From Streptomyces sp. SirexAA-E (lineage in GTDB: Bacteria > Actinomycetota > Actinomycetes > Streptomycetales > Streptomycetaceae): a DNA stretch of 64,000 bases. Below, one piece after another: positions 1-8,207 of the stretch. The stretch spans positions 7,316,001 to 7,380,000 of the forward strand of contig NC_015953.1 of assembly GCF_000177195.2 (NCBI RefSeq). The letters are read 5' to 3'. The translations under genes were made by a program, and so were the position numbers. Under the pieces are notes generated by a model. That model had not been told where the DNA came from, did not search any database, and saw only the letters and a program-made list of their open reading frames with translations. Position 1 is the stretch's first letter; every line of letters starts with the position of its first letter.

Positions 1-1148
1 GGCGGCCGCCTCGTCGGGGTCGCCTCGGGTGTGGGGGAGGCGCTGCGGGACCTCGGCGGGGACGCACTCGGCGACGGGGAGGCGGACGTGGGCGCCGGTG
101 ACGGCGAGGCCGAGGCGGAGATCGACGGGGACACGGGCGGGGCCGCCGCGTCCGCCGGGCCGGCGAGGGACTCCACGGCCGAGGCCGGGCCCTCGTCCGT
201 GTCGTCCGTGTAGAGGTGCACCGCCGTACCGCCGCCGCCCAGCGTCCCGACCGCGACCAGCGCGGCCACCACGGTGTTCCGGCGGCGCCGGCGTGCCCGG
301 CCCCGGCGCCGCTCGGCCCGGCCGGGACCGGAGGTGTGCGTCACGTCGGACACCGGGAGGAAGTCCGCCGGCCGGACGGACGCCGACGCCACGGGCGGAA
401 CCAGGACGAGACCCGCGAGCAGGCCCTCCGCGGGGACCAGGCCGGACCGGTGTCCGGAACAGACCGTGCAGTCCCGGGCGTGACGGGCCAGGCGCTTGCG
501 CCAGAGCGCCGACGGAACGCCGTCCCAGGAAGCGGTGAGGTCCTCCAGCAGGACACAGCGTGGATGCGCCGCCAGCGCCCGCACCACCACACGTGACGCG
601 TCCAGCTGCGCCTTCATCCGCTGCACCCGCACCGCGGTGTGCTGCGGGGACAGCTCCAGCGCTCGGGCGACCTCGTTGCGGGTCAGTTCCCCGGCAGTCT
701 CCAGCCACCACAGCGACAGCAGGTCGCGGTCGTCGTCGTCCAGCCACCGGGTGGCCTCGGCGGTCTCACGGCGCTGTCCCGTCAGACCGAGCCGGACGAT
801 GGTCAGCTCGACGAAGTCGGCCGACGGATCGACCACGTCCTGCGCCTCCGGTATCCGGTCGGCGGATATCTCGCCGGTCCGGCGCTCACGCCAGTGACGG
901 CGTATCTCGTTCATCGTGATGGCCACGAACCAGGACCGGAAGCTCTCCGGGGCGCGCAGGCCGGGCAGCCCCCGGAGCATGCGCAGCACACTCTCCTGCA
1001 CCACGTCGTCGACGTCCGCGTGACCGTTCAGCGCCCGGCCGACGATGTTGTAGGCCAGCGGAAGGTACGACGAGACAAGCCGCTCCTGGGCCTGCTCGTC
1101 CCCCTGCTGCGCCGCCTTGATCAACGCCGTCTCGCGTGTCTCGCCCAT
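1..1148 (-). CDS. ECF-type sigma factor with fused zinc-motif and membrane-anchored tail (partial)
   Basis: The reading frame is open from an ATG to the left edge, so the C-terminus is missing (382 codons visible). Residues about 25-90 look like sigma-70 region 2 (DVDDVVQES, then SWFVAITMNEIRRHWRERR) and 155-185 like region 4 (TRNEVARALELSP, then AVRVQRMKAQLD). Unlike a plain ECF factor it continues: HARDCTVC at 223-230 is the H-x3-C-x2-C signature of zinc anti-sigma domains, 290-310 is one hydrophobic segment after an Arg-rich stop-transfer stretch, and the rest is Ser/Pro/Ala-rich. I infer a sigma factor tethered by its own anti-sigma-like module with an extracytoplasmic sensor end, as in the fused ECF groups of actinobacteria. 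No separate anti-sigma gene lies beside it in the window. Confidence 0.85.
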   Translation of the reverse strand, partial: MGETRETALIKAAQQGDEQAQERLVSSYLPLAYNIVGRALNGHADVDDVVQESVLRMLRGLPGLRAPESFRSWFVAITMNEIRRHWRERRTGEISADRIPEAQDVVDPSADFVELTIVRLGLTGQRRETAEATRWLDDDDRDLLSLWWLETAGELTRNEVARALELSPQHTAVRVQRMKAQLDASRVVVRALAAHPRCVLLEDLTASWDGVPSALWRKRLARHARDCTVCSGHRSGLVPAEGLLAGLVLVPPVASASVRPADFLPVSDVTHTSGPGRAERRRGRARRRRRNTVVAALVAVGTLGGGGTAVHLYTDDTDEGPASAVESLAGPADAAAPPVSPSISASASPSPAPTSASPSPSASPPRSRSASPTPEATPTRRP

Positions 1149-1281
1149 GCTGTGCTCACTCTTCCGGGGTCCTGTTCCGTCACTTCCCACACTCGGGAGA
1201 CGTGGTGCGGCGGGGACGATAACAGGAATCGGCCGGGTCACCACCGGTCAGGCCCGGGGAGCATCGAGGCGGGCGACGCGC

Positions 1282-1317
1282 CGGAGCCCGTGGCAGCGGT
1301 CGCTGCCACGGGCTCCG
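1282..1317 (-). terminator. Rho-independent-type hairpin after the antitoxin-like gene
   Basis: A perfect 17-bp inverted repeat (left arm 1282-1298, right arm 1301-1317) leaves a two-base gap. It lies 55 bp beyond the stop codon of the minus-strand gene 1372-1566 and 134 bp upstream of the next minus-strand start, so it probably ends that transcript. There is no U tract, as is usual in Streptomyces. Confidence 0.7.
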
Positions 1318-1371
1318 CACGCGGGAAAGGCGGCACCCGGCGGCCCAGGTGCCGCCGGGTGCCACGCGGTC

Positions 1372-1566
1372 TCAGGAACGCGGTCGCCTGTCCTGGTCCC
1401 CGTCCGCACCGAACTGCTGCTTGAGCTTGTCCTGACCGGTCTTGACCTGCTTGCCGTACTTGCCGTGCGTCCGGTCGTCGACCATGTCACCGGCCTTGTC
1501 GACGCCCTTCCCGGCCTTGTCCTCATGGCCCTTGAGCATGCTCTTGATCTTGTCCATCGCGGACAT
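1372..1566 (-). CDS. MT0933-like antitoxin family protein
   Basis: A small 64-residue, charged, Lys/Asp-rich protein. The central segment (KGHEDKAGKGVDKAGDMVDD, then GKYGKQVKTGQDKLKQQFG) matches the pattern of the MT0933-type antitoxin-like family of actinobacteria, which is named from one predicted toxin-antitoxin pair. A clear AGGAGG lies just before the ATG. No toxin partner of recognisable type is adjacent, so an antitoxin role is family naming rather than something the locus shows. The composition also resembles CsbD-type stress proteins, which are similarly small and Lys/Gly/Asp-rich. It forms its own transcription unit, with a hairpin downstream and a palindrome upstream. Confidence 0.75.
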   Translation of the reverse strand: MSAMDKIKSMLKGHEDKAGKGVDKAGDMVDDRTHGKYGKQVKTGQDKLKQQFGADGDQDRRPRS

Positions 1567-1641
1567 GGATGTCCTCCTCGGCTCGGCGTCCCCCTCAGTC
1601 CAGGGTCACCGCACACGGCCGACTCCGCATCCGCGCCCGGC

Positions 1642-1657
1642 CCCTTCCGCGGAAGGG
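1642..1657. promoter_or_regulatory. 16-bp perfect palindrome upstream of the antitoxin-like gene
   Basis: CCCTTCCGCGGAAGGG is perfectly self-complementary and sits 76 bp before the start of the minus-strand gene ending at 1566. The position would suit an operator, but no partner regulator is evident. Confidence 0.35.
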
Positions 1658-1715
1658 ATGTGTGAAGGGCGTCCGGATGGGCAGATACCGCATGACACAG
1701 GAGGGGGTGGTGGCC

Positions 1716-1811
1716 ATGGGCCGCATCCAGATCGTCCGACGTCCGCAGCCTCCCACGGGGCCGCCTCCGCTCGACCTGCGCACACCGTCGGGACGTCCCC
1801 TGCCGTACTGA
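1716..1811 (+). CDS. possible 31-residue Pro/Arg-rich peptide
   Basis: An ATG is preceded by a strong GAGGGGGTGG purine run and opens a short frame ending in GRPLPY. It is basic and proline-rich with no recognised family. The ribosome site is the only real support, and high-GC DNA makes such short frames by chance. The gap between the antitoxin-like gene and the alditol oxidase (1567-1964) otherwise holds only the 16-bp palindrome. Confidence 0.25.
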   Translation: MGRIQIVRRPQPPTGPPPLDLRTPSGRPLPY

Positions 1812-1964
1812 GTCCACGGCGACCAGCACCCACGAGACGGCCCCGCGGGCCGGTCCCGGCCCCGTCCAGCCGGGCCGGGGCAGCCCGCGGGGCCGTGTGG
1901 CCGTGTGGCCGGTGGCGCACGGGCCCTGGGGAGGACCGCCCCGCGGAGCGTAAGCTCGGTGGAC

Positions 1965-3284
1965 ATGATCGATCACTCGGCGCACGCCCCGTCGGCCGTC
2001 GGACAGAACTGGGCCCGCAACATCACCTTCGCCGCCCGGCGGCTCCACACGCCGGCCTCGGTCGCCGAACTCCAGGAGATCGTGGCGACCGGGAGCGCGA
2101 TACGGGCCCTGGGCACCGGACACTCCTTCAACACGGTGGCCGACACCGAGGGTGAACTGGTCTCGGTCGCCGGACTGCCCCGAGTCGTCGAGATCGACCC
2201 GTCCGCGCGCACCGCCACGGTCAGCGCCGGGCTCCGCTTCGGGGAGTTCACCGGCGAACTGCACCGCAACGGGTTGGCCCTGCACAACCTGGGCTCACTG
2301 CCCCACATCTCGGTGGCCGGCGCCTGTGCCACCGGCACCCACGGATCAGGCGTGACCAACCGAGCCCTGGCCGGTGCCGTCCGTGCCCTGGAAATCGTCA
2401 CGGCGGACGGCGCCCTGGCGAAGGTCGGCCGCGGCGACGCGGACTTCCCCGGAGCCGTGGTCTCCCTGGGAGCGCTGGGCGTGGTGACCAGGGTCACCCT
2501 GGACCTCGTGCCCGCCTTCGAGATCCGGCAATGGGTGTACGAGGGCCTGCCGCAGGACCAGCTCCTGGGCCGGTTCGACGAGGTGATGTCCGAGGCCTAC
2601 AGCGTCAGCCTCTTCACCAGCTGGCGCGACGACCCGATCGACCAGGTCTGGCTCAAGCGGCGGACCGGCGCGAGCGCCCCCGGCACAGCACCACGCAGAT
2701 GGCTCGGGGCGACGCTCGCCGAGGGACCGAGGCACCCCGTCCCCGGGATGCCGGCCCGGCACTGCACCGAGCAGGAGGGCACCCCGGGTCCCTGGCACGC
2801 CAGGCTGCCCCACTTCCGCCTCGAGTTCACCCCGAGCAACGGCGACGAGCTGCAGTCCGAGTACTTCGTCGACCGGAGTGACGCCGCGGCCGCGTACCAG
2901 GCCCTGGACCGCATCCGCGAGCAGATCGCGCCGCTGCTGCAGATCGGTGAGATCCGTACGGTGGCCGCCGACGACCTGTGGCTGAGCCCGGCCCAGGGAC
3001 GCGACAGCGTGGCGTTCCACTTCACCTGGGTGCCCGACGGTGCGGCCGTCGCCCCCGTCGTCGCCGCGGTCGAGGAGGCGCTGGCGCCGTTCGCGGCCCG
3101 GCCGCACTGGGGCAAGGTCTTCAGCACTCCGCCCGGCACCCTGCGCGGTCTGTACGACCACTACGCCGACTTCGAGCGGCTGACCGAGCGCTGGGATCCC
3201 AGGGGGACCTTCCGCAACGACTTCCTGGCGCGCCACTTCCCGCGTGCCGCCGGTGGACCGGAGGACGACGGGGCCGCCGGCTGA
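1965..3284 (+). CDS. xyoA: alditol oxidase (AldO/xylitol oxidase type)
   Basis: A flavoenzyme of 439 residues, expected to oxidise the terminal carbon of sugar alcohols such as xylitol and sorbitol to aldoses with release of H2O2. The N-terminal FAD domain (about 15-180) carries GTGHSFN; its histidine, residue 53, matches the position of the covalent FAD attachment in S. coelicolor AldO. Further AldO hallmarks are SLPHISVAGACATGTHGSG, YSVSLFTSW, QVWLKRRT, LQSEYF and ARPHWGKVF near the C-terminus. The length is close to the family's roughly 418. A longer in-frame start at 1905 exists, but homology begins at 1965, so I use that. It is monocistronic and convergent with the MASE1 gene. Overall resemblance to AldO is high. 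Confidence 0.9.
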   Translation: MIDHSAHAPSAVGQNWARNITFAARRLHTPASVAELQEIVATGSAIRALGTGHSFNTVADTEGELVSVAGLPRVVEIDPSARTATVSAGLRFGEFTGELHRNGLALHNLGSLPHISVAGACATGTHGSGVTNRALAGAVRALEIVTADGALAKVGRGDADFPGAVVSLGALGVVTRVTLDLVPAFEIRQWVYEGLPQDQLLGRFDEVMSEAYSVSLFTSWRDDPIDQVWLKRRTGASAPGTAPRRWLGATLAEGPRHPVPGMPARHCTEQEGTPGPWHARLPHFRLEFTPSNGDELQSEYFVDRSDAAAAYQALDRIREQIAPLLQIGEIRTVAADDLWLSPAQGRDSVAFHFTWVPDGAAVAPVVAAVEEALAPFAARPHWGKVFSTPPGTLRGLYDHYADFERLTERWDPRGTFRNDFLARHFPRAAGGPEDDGAAG

Positions 3285-3345
3285 GCCTCGCGGGAGTTCA
3301 GAGGGTCACCCGGCCGTCCACCCCGGGCCGTTCGACCCGGTTCGT

Positions 3346-4344
3346 TCACCCCGGCCCGGCCGAGCCGTCGGCCCGGCCCTCGGCGTCCGGGCGTGGCGCG
3401 AGTTCCTCGACCAGGGCCGCGAGTTCCTCGCACGCCAGCTCGGTCTCCCGCCGGATGTTGTTGTGCTCGGTGACGATCGCGCCGAGCAGCAGCGCGGTGA
3501 GCGCCACACAGCCGTTGAGGATGCTGAGGTTGAGCATCACCTCCAGCACGGTGTGGCCGGCGAACGGCCCCACCCGGCCCGTCCCGGCGATGATCGCCAT
3601 CACCGACATCAGCAGCGCGCAGGGTGCGCTGCCGGCCAGCTGGAAGCGCAGGGCTGCCCAGACGAGCACGGGGAAGAGCAGATAGATCATGGAGAGCGGG
3701 CTCCTGGTGGCCACGATCGCGACCCCCACCGCGACGACGGCGAGGGCCGATGCCTCCATCCACCGGTCGCCGACCCGGGGCAGCCGGGCCTTGCGCAGCA
3801 CGAGCAGCAGGGGGGTGACCATGAGGACCCCCATGGCGTCACCGGCCCACCACGCCGACCAGACCTGCCAGAAATGGCGCGAGTCGAGGTCGCCGCTGAG
3901 TACCAGCGTGAGCGCACCGACCGTCGCGCTGACCAGCATGCCTCCCATCGCGCCCAGGAAGACCAGCACGACGCCGTCGCGAAGGCGGTCGAGCTCTCGC
4001 CGGAAACCCACCGCCCGCAGGGCGAGATAGGCGCACAGCGGGGCCAGCGTGTTGGCCGCGGCGATTCCGGCGCCGGAAGCGCTGAGGCTGCCGCCGAGGG
4101 TGACGACGGTGAGCAGCGCGCCCAGCGCGATGCCCGGCCAGACACAGGCGCCCAGGTACAACAGGGCCGCCAGCGAGATCCCCGTGGGCGGCCAGAGCGG
4201 TGTGACGACCGAGCCCTCCACGCTCACCTGTCTGAGCAGGCCGAGCCGTCCGGAGAGGTAGTAGGCGGCGGTGATGCCCAGCATCCGCAGCACGGCTACG
4301 GCGGCCCGGTGTCTGGTTTCCTGGCTGCGGATCACGCGTCTCAT
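3346..4344 (-). CDS. MASE1-domain integral membrane protein
   Basis: This protein of 332 residues has about eight hydrophobic segments and almost no soluble part. The stretch VTPLWPPTGISLAALLYLG and the later WWAGDAMGVLMVTPLLLVL are characteristic of MASE1 sensory membrane domains, which are normally fused to kinases, diguanylate cyclases or PP2C phosphatases. Here the domain stands alone, ending in a short Glu-rich C-terminal helix. The gene lies 60 bp downstream of a PP2C phosphatase gene on the same strand, so the two are probably one operon and may act as a split sensor-phosphatase. I chose the internal ATG at 4344 rather than the longer frame from 4401 because the hydrophobic region begins just after it. 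Confidence 0.8.
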   Translation of the reverse strand: MRRVIRSQETRHRAAVAVLRMLGITAAYYLSGRLGLLRQVSVEGSVVTPLWPPTGISLAALLYLGACVWPGIALGALLTVVTLGGSLSASGAGIAAANTLAPLCAYLALRAVGFRRELDRLRDGVVLVFLGAMGGMLVSATVGALTLVLSGDLDSRHFWQVWSAWWAGDAMGVLMVTPLLLVLRKARLPRVGDRWMEASALAVVAVGVAIVATRSPLSMIYLLFPVLVWAALRFQLAGSAPCALLMSVMAIIAGTGRVGPFAGHTVLEVMLNLSILNGCVALTALLLGAIVTEHNNIRRETELACEELAALVEELAPRPDAEGRADGSAGPG

Positions 4345-4404
4345 CAGACACCGCCCGCGGGAGCGGGCGGACGTGACACGCGCGGCCGGGCCCCGCGGCA
4401 CGCG

Positions 4405-5238
4405 TCACCCGTGGTCGCGGGGCGTCACCTCGTGGCACAGGACCAGCACGGCGGCGTCGTCCTCGTGCCCGGTCAGCACGGCCGCCCGGAGCACCCTGTC
4501 GGCCAGCTCCTCGGCGGTGGCACCGGTGTGGGCGCTGACCAGACGCCGGACCTCTTCGAGCCCGTCGCCGATCGACAGCGAGGGCCCTTCGATCACCCCG
4601 TCGGTGAGCAGCACGAACACGCCGTCGACGTCCAGGGTTCGCCGGGTGACCGGATAGCGCTGCCCGGTCTCGATGCCGAGAGGAAGGCCCCCGGCGTCCG
4701 AGGTGATGCCCGAGCGGCCGTCGGCCGTCGCCCACACACCGGCCACATGGCCGGCGCGCGCACCGGCCAGTTCCCGTGTCACCGGGTCCAGCCGGAAGAA
4801 GGAGGAGGTGGCGAAGAGGCTGGAGTCCATCGAGAGGATCAGGTCGTTGGTGCGGGCCATCACCTCGCCGGGATCGGCCGCCGTACTGGCGACTGCCCGC
4901 ATCGCGATCCGGATCTGCCCCATGAAGGCGGCCGCCTCGACGTCGTGGCCCTGGACGTCGCCGATGGCGAGGCCGAGTGCTCCGTCGGGCAGCAGGAACG
5001 CGTCGTACCAGTCGCCGCCGATGTCCAGCCCGTCGCGCGCGGGGGCGTAGCGGGCGGCGGTCCGGATGCCGGGGAAGGAGGGCAGCGCGGCGGGCAGCAT
5101 CTTTCCCTGCAGGGCCTGGGCCAGCTCGACGCGGGCCTGGTGCAGCCCCACTTCCTGCCTGGCGCGTGCCGTGAGGTGCTGCAAGGTGCTGAGCAGTTCC
5201 TCGGCGCTCGCCGACCGGGGTGTTCGACGCCGGTTCAT
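4405..5238 (-). CDS. SpoIIE-family PP2C serine phosphatase
   Basis: A soluble protein of 277 residues with a short helical N-terminus (about 1-45) followed by a PP2C/SpoIIE catalytic domain. Metal-binding landmarks are GLDIGGDWYDAF, GLAIGDVQGHDVEAAAFMG, VFVLLTDGVIEG and EDDAAVLVL. RsbU/SpoIIE phosphatases usually dephosphorylate anti-anti-sigma proteins and so activate alternative sigma factors. There is no GAF or PAS sensor in this polypeptide. The MASE1 membrane protein encoded 60 bp downstream is the obvious candidate sensor half. A GGAG site precedes the ATG. Confidence 0.88.
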   Translation of the reverse strand: MNRRRTPRSASAEELLSTLQHLTARARQEVGLHQARVELAQALQGKMLPAALPSFPGIRTAARYAPARDGLDIGGDWYDAFLLPDGALGLAIGDVQGHDVEAAAFMGQIRIAMRAVASTAADPGEVMARTNDLILSMDSSLFATSSFFRLDPVTRELAGARAGHVAGVWATADGRSGITSDAGGLPLGIETGQRYPVTRRTLDVDGVFVLLTDGVIEGPSLSIGDGLEEVRRLVSAHTGATAEELADRVLRAAVLTGHEDDAAVLVLCHEVTPRDHG

Positions 5239-5310
5239 GGGCCGCTCCGCGGTGCGTTCGTTCCTGGCATCGTATTTCGGGCCGGTGCGCGGGGCGAGTG
5301 CTGCGGTCCC

Positions 5311-5790
5311 TCAGACCGCCCGGGACAGGGACTCGGTGAGCCGCCCGAGGGTCTCCTGGAGGGCCAGGACCTCCTCGACCGACATGCCGGTGGCCCGGAG
5401 GATCGCGCGCGGTACGGGCAGGGCGCGCACCCGCAGCTCCGTACCGGAGTCCGTGAGGTGGACGGTGACCGACCGTTCGTCCTGGGTGCTCCGCTCGCGT
5501 CGGACCAGGCCCGCCGACTCGAGCCTCTTGAGCAGCGGGGACAGGGTGCCGGAGTCCAGGTGCAGCTGTGCCCCGATGGTCTTGACCGGCAGCGGGCCGT
5601 GCTCCCACAGCACCATCATCGCGAGGTACTGGGGGTAGGTGAGGCCCAGGTCCCGCAGTGCCTCGCGGTAGACGCCGCCGAACGCGCGCGAGGCCGCCTG
5701 CAGGGAGAAGCAGACCTGGTGGTCCAGGCGCAGGAGCTCGGTGTCGGGCAGCTCCGCGGGCTCGGGGGAGGGGGCCGGTGATGACGTCAT
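5311..5790 (-). CDS. ohrR: OhrR, MarR-family organic peroxide sensor
   Basis: This MarR-type repressor (159 residues) has a winged helix (about 60-125: VKTIGAQLHLDSGTLSPLLKRLE, then RRERSTQDERSVTVHLT). The N-terminal LDHQVCFSL holds the conserved cysteine that organic hydroperoxides oxidise in OhrR. It is divergent from ohr, the usual target, with an operator-like repeat between the two genes. By family rule it represses ohr and itself until the cysteine is oxidised. Confidence 0.92.
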   Translation of the reverse strand: MTSSPAPSPEPAELPDTELLRLDHQVCFSLQAASRAFGGVYREALRDLGLTYPQYLAMMVLWEHGPLPVKTIGAQLHLDSGTLSPLLKRLESAGLVRRERSTQDERSVTVHLTDSGTELRVRALPVPRAILRATGMSVEEVLALQETLGRLTESLSRAV

Positions 5791-5823
5791 ACGAACCAGC
5801 GTAGCGGGTGACCCCTCATTTGG

Positions 5824-5848
5824 TTGTGTGCAACTAAGTTGTGTGCAA
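5824..5848. promoter_or_regulatory. OhrR operator candidate in the ohrR-ohr divergent promoter
   Basis: TTGTGTGCAA occurs twice in direct orientation (5824-5833 and 5839-5848), 15 bp apart. Between them CAACTAAGTTG (5831-5841) is an 11-bp inverted repeat. The position, between divergent ohrR and ohr, is where MarR-family repressors bind. Confidence 0.7.
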
Positions 5849-5900
5849 TGCTTCTGGTGGTGGCCGACTCGGCGGTCACCCTGACGGGAAGGTCAATGAC

Positions 5901-6311
5901 ATGGACGCGCTGTACACCGCTGCCGCCACCGCGAACGGCCGCGAGGGCCGGGCCGTGAGCTCGGACGGCCGGATCGACCTCGCGCTCGCCCTGCCGCCCG
6001 CCCTGGGCGGCAACGGCGAGGGGACCAACCCGGAGCAGCTCTTCGCCGCCGGGTACGCGGCCTGTTTCGCCAGTGCGATGAGCTCGGTCGCCCGGGAGAT
6101 GAAGGTCGACACCAAGGACGTCGCCGTGACGGCGGAGGTCTCGATCGGCAAGGACGGCGACGGCTTCGGTCTGGCCGTCGTCATGCGGGTCGAGCTGCCG
6201 CAGGAGCTCGAGGGCGAGACGGGCCTCCGGCTCGTCGAGGCCACGCACGCCTACTGCCCCTACTCCAAGGCCACTCGTGGCAACATCGACGTCGAGCTCG
6301 TGATCGAATAG
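5901..6311 (+). CDS. ohr: organic hydroperoxide resistance protein Ohr
   Basis: A thiol peroxidase (136 residues) of the Ohr/OsmC family that reduces organic and fatty-acid hydroperoxides using lipoyl-type reductants. The two catalytic cysteines are visible in AAGYAACFASAM and THAYCPYSKATRGN. PEQLFAAGYAACF and the C-terminal NIDVELVIE are typical. The ATG at 5901 matches the family N-terminus (MDALYTAAATANGREG); the in-frame start at 5841 lies inside the operator and is rejected. Regulation by the divergent OhrR is expected. Confidence 0.95.
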   Translation: MDALYTAAATANGREGRAVSSDGRIDLALALPPALGGNGEGTNPEQLFAAGYAACFASAMSSVAREMKVDTKDVAVTAEVSIGKDGDGFGLAVVMRVELPQELEGETGLRLVEATHAYCPYSKATRGNIDVELVIE

Positions 6312-6412
6312 CCGCTGCCCGTCCCGGCCCGAGGTGGAGGAGTCGGGGCGAACGCGCCCCGGACCCGCGGTGCCCCATTCGGTGACCGGCGCCCCGGCTT
6401 CCGGCTCTCCGG

Positions 6413-6448
6413 AGGAGGGGCGGACCCTTTTTCCGGTCCGCCCCTCCT
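6413..6448 (+). terminator. hairpin terminator after ohr
   Basis: A 14-bp GC-rich inverted repeat (6413-6426 with 6435-6448) surrounds a loop containing five T residues. It lies 100 bp after the ohr stop codon and before the next gene's start. Confidence 0.65.
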
Positions 6449-6526
6449 GGACGGTCGGTCAACGCGTACACTCGGCTCCCGTTTCCGCTGATTGGCGGGC
6501 ATGGACCGATGGATGGGCATTTCGAC

Positions 6527-6688
6527 GTGAGTTTCGCAGACAAAACCGAAGCACCGATCTACGCCGGCCTCGTGGAGGAGCAGGGAGACGTCCCGGCCGA
6601 GGTGCGGCGGGTGGCCGAGGAGACCCTGCGGGAGGTGGACCGCGCACTCGACTTCAGCGCGGTGCGCCCCCCGGCCACCCTCCGGTAG
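6527..6688 (+). CDS. small conserved-looking acidic protein, 53 residues
   Basis: A GTG start opens a short frame, MSFADKTEAPIYAGL followed by an Arg/Glu-rich amphipathic helix (EVRRVAEETLREVDRALDF). Codon use is typical of the neighbours, with strong third-position GC, which supports real coding. No family is recognised. It lies 78 bp before the SGNH hydrolase gene on the same strand and may be co-transcribed with it. Confidence 0.5.
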   Translation: MSFADKTEAPIYAGLVEEQGDVPAEVRRVAEETLREVDRALDFSAVRPPATLR

Positions 6689-6766
6689 TCGCGGAGCCCG
6701 CCACCGTCACGTCCTGGCCGCCGGGCACCCGGGTCCGGCAGGCGCCCTCACGTTCAGGAGCACCGC

Positions 6767-7405
6767 GTGACCCTCACCCTGCGTGGCGTGGAGACCGTCC
6801 TCTTCCAGGGGGACAGCATCACCGAAGGCGGCCGCCTCTCGGACCCCCGGAAACCGCTGGGCAACGGCTACCCCTCGATGGTGGCCGACCTGGTGCGTGG
6901 AGGCCGGTCCGGCAGCGGCATCACGTTCGTCAACCGGGCCGTCGGTGGTGACCGGGTGGCGGACCTCCGCGACCGGTGGCAGGCGGACACCCTCGGAGTG
7001 GAGCCCGCGCCGGACGTGGTGTCCGTCCTCGTCGGTGTGAACGACACCTGGTTCCACTACGAGGCGGGCGAGACCACCTCGCCGCGCGCCTACGAGGACG
7101 GCTACCGCGACCTGCTGGCCCAGGTCCGCGACCGTCTGGACGCCCAGCTGGTGCTCGTCGAGCCCTTCCTGGTCCCCGTGACGGCCGAGCAGTGGACGTG
7201 GCGCGAGGACCTCGACCCGCGCATCCACGCCGTCCGCCGGCTGGCAGAGGAGTTCGACGCCGCGCTGCTGGCGGCGGACGGGCTGCTCAACCAGGCCGCA
7301 CGCGCCGCGGGCGGGCCCGAGCACATCGCAGGTGACGGGATCCACCCGACTCCGTTGGGGCACACGCTGCTGGCTCAGGCCTGGCTGGCGCTGACGAAGG
7401 CGTAG
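6767..7405 (+). CDS. SGNH/GDSL-family hydrolase
   Basis: An esterase-type hydrolase (212 residues) with all four SGNH blocks: FQGDSITEGGR (catalytic Ser), AVGGDRVADL (Gly), VGVNDTWFHY (Asn) and DGIHPTPLGH (Asp and His near the C-terminus). It has no signal peptide, so it probably acts in the cytoplasm on acetylated sugars or similar esters; the substrate cannot be read from sequence. The GTG start has an AGGAG ribosome site. Length is typical for single-domain members. Confidence 0.9.
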   Translation: MTLTLRGVETVLFQGDSITEGGRLSDPRKPLGNGYPSMVADLVRGGRSGSGITFVNRAVGGDRVADLRDRWQADTLGVEPAPDVVSVLVGVNDTWFHYEAGETTSPRAYEDGYRDLLAQVRDRLDAQLVLVEPFLVPVTAEQWTWREDLDPRIHAVRRLAEEFDAALLAADGLLNQAARAAGGPEHIAGDGIHPTPLGHTLLAQAWLALTKA

Positions 7406-7468
7406 GAGTGGCCGCGGAGCCCGCCGGAGCGGTGAACCGCTTCCGGCCGCCTCCGCTGTCCCGGGTCC

Positions 7469-7984
7469 TCAGATCACGGGCACCCTGGCCCACACGGTCT
7501 TGCCCGGGCCGGCGGGGGCCCATCCCCATGAACTGCTCAGTGCGTCGATGATGCGGAGTCCCCGGCCGCGTTCCAGGAACCCCTCGTCCGTGCGCAGCAC
7601 CGGCGCGTCCGGACTCGGATCGTTCACCGCGCAGACGAGCGCGCCTTCCTGACGGGCGAGACCCAGCCACGCCGTCGGTCGGCTCACGGGCCGTCCGGCC
7701 GTCGGTAGCGCGTGGCAGACCGCGTTGCTCGCCAATTCGTCCGCGACCAGCGTCATGTCGTCCGCACAGGAGGCGGACTCCAGCCCCCACCGTTCCAGCG
7801 AGGCGCGGACGAACGCCCGGGCCCGCCGCAGCGTCTCCGGATCCCCGTCCAGGCCGTGCGTGGCGAACCCGGCGGAGGCGATGCCGAGATCCCGCGCCCA
7901 TCTCTCCCGCGGTACGCCGTCGTTTTCGGCCAGATCCGCGCAGCGGGTCGCTGCTCCGGGACGGGATGCGTTCTCCGCGTGCAT
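7469..7984 (-). CDS. ATP-binding regulatory protein (HATPase_c_2, anti-sigma-factor-like)
   Basis: This 171-residue protein has an RsbW/SpoIIAB-like GHKL fold. ADDMTLVADELASNAVCHA is the N-box with its conserved Asn, and ERGRGLRIIDALSS is the G-box region. Hundreds of such small proteins occur in Streptomyces, often beside DUF397 and XRE genes as here. It is divergently transcribed from the DUF397 gene. Whether it binds a sigma factor cannot be told from sequence. Confidence 0.85.
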   Translation of the reverse strand: MHAENASRPGAATRCADLAENDGVPRERWARDLGIASAGFATHGLDGDPETLRRARAFVRASLERWGLESASCADDMTLVADELASNAVCHALPTAGRPVSRPTAWLGLARQEGALVCAVNDPSPDAPVLRTDEGFLERGRGLRIIDALSSSWGWAPAGPGKTVWARVPVI

Positions 7985-8083
7985 GAGCGCTGCTCACCCT
8001 TCGGTGAAAGACCGGTTGGTGGTGCCGAGTTCGTGTGCCGTGGCGGCCGGACGGGCACTAGTATCCTCGCCGTCCGCGCATCC

Positions 8084-8107
8084 GTGCAATTGCATCCGGA
8101 ATTGCAC
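8084..8107. promoter_or_regulatory. inverted repeat in the ATPase/DUF397 divergent promoter
   Basis: GTGCAATT (8084-8091) and AATTGCAC (8100-8107) form an inverted repeat around an 8-bp spacer. The left arm also lies within the perfect palindrome TGCAATTGCA (8085-8094). The site is AT-rich for this genome and lies between the divergent genes, so it may be the operator of the XRE regulator encoded downstream. Confidence 0.5.
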
Positions 8108-8207
8108 CCTGTGGTGTGAGCAGGAAACACCTGTTCACACCCCGGCACGGTCCCCGGCCCGCGCGCCGGGGGATGTTCCTGTCAACTGCCTCGAAGGAAT
8201 GGACCGC

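Noticed and set aside
3244..5781. Long plus-strand open frame of 845 codons
   Set aside because: It is antisense to the MASE1, PP2C and ohrR genes, has repetitive Arg/Gly/Asp composition and no family motif. It results from high-GC codon bias.
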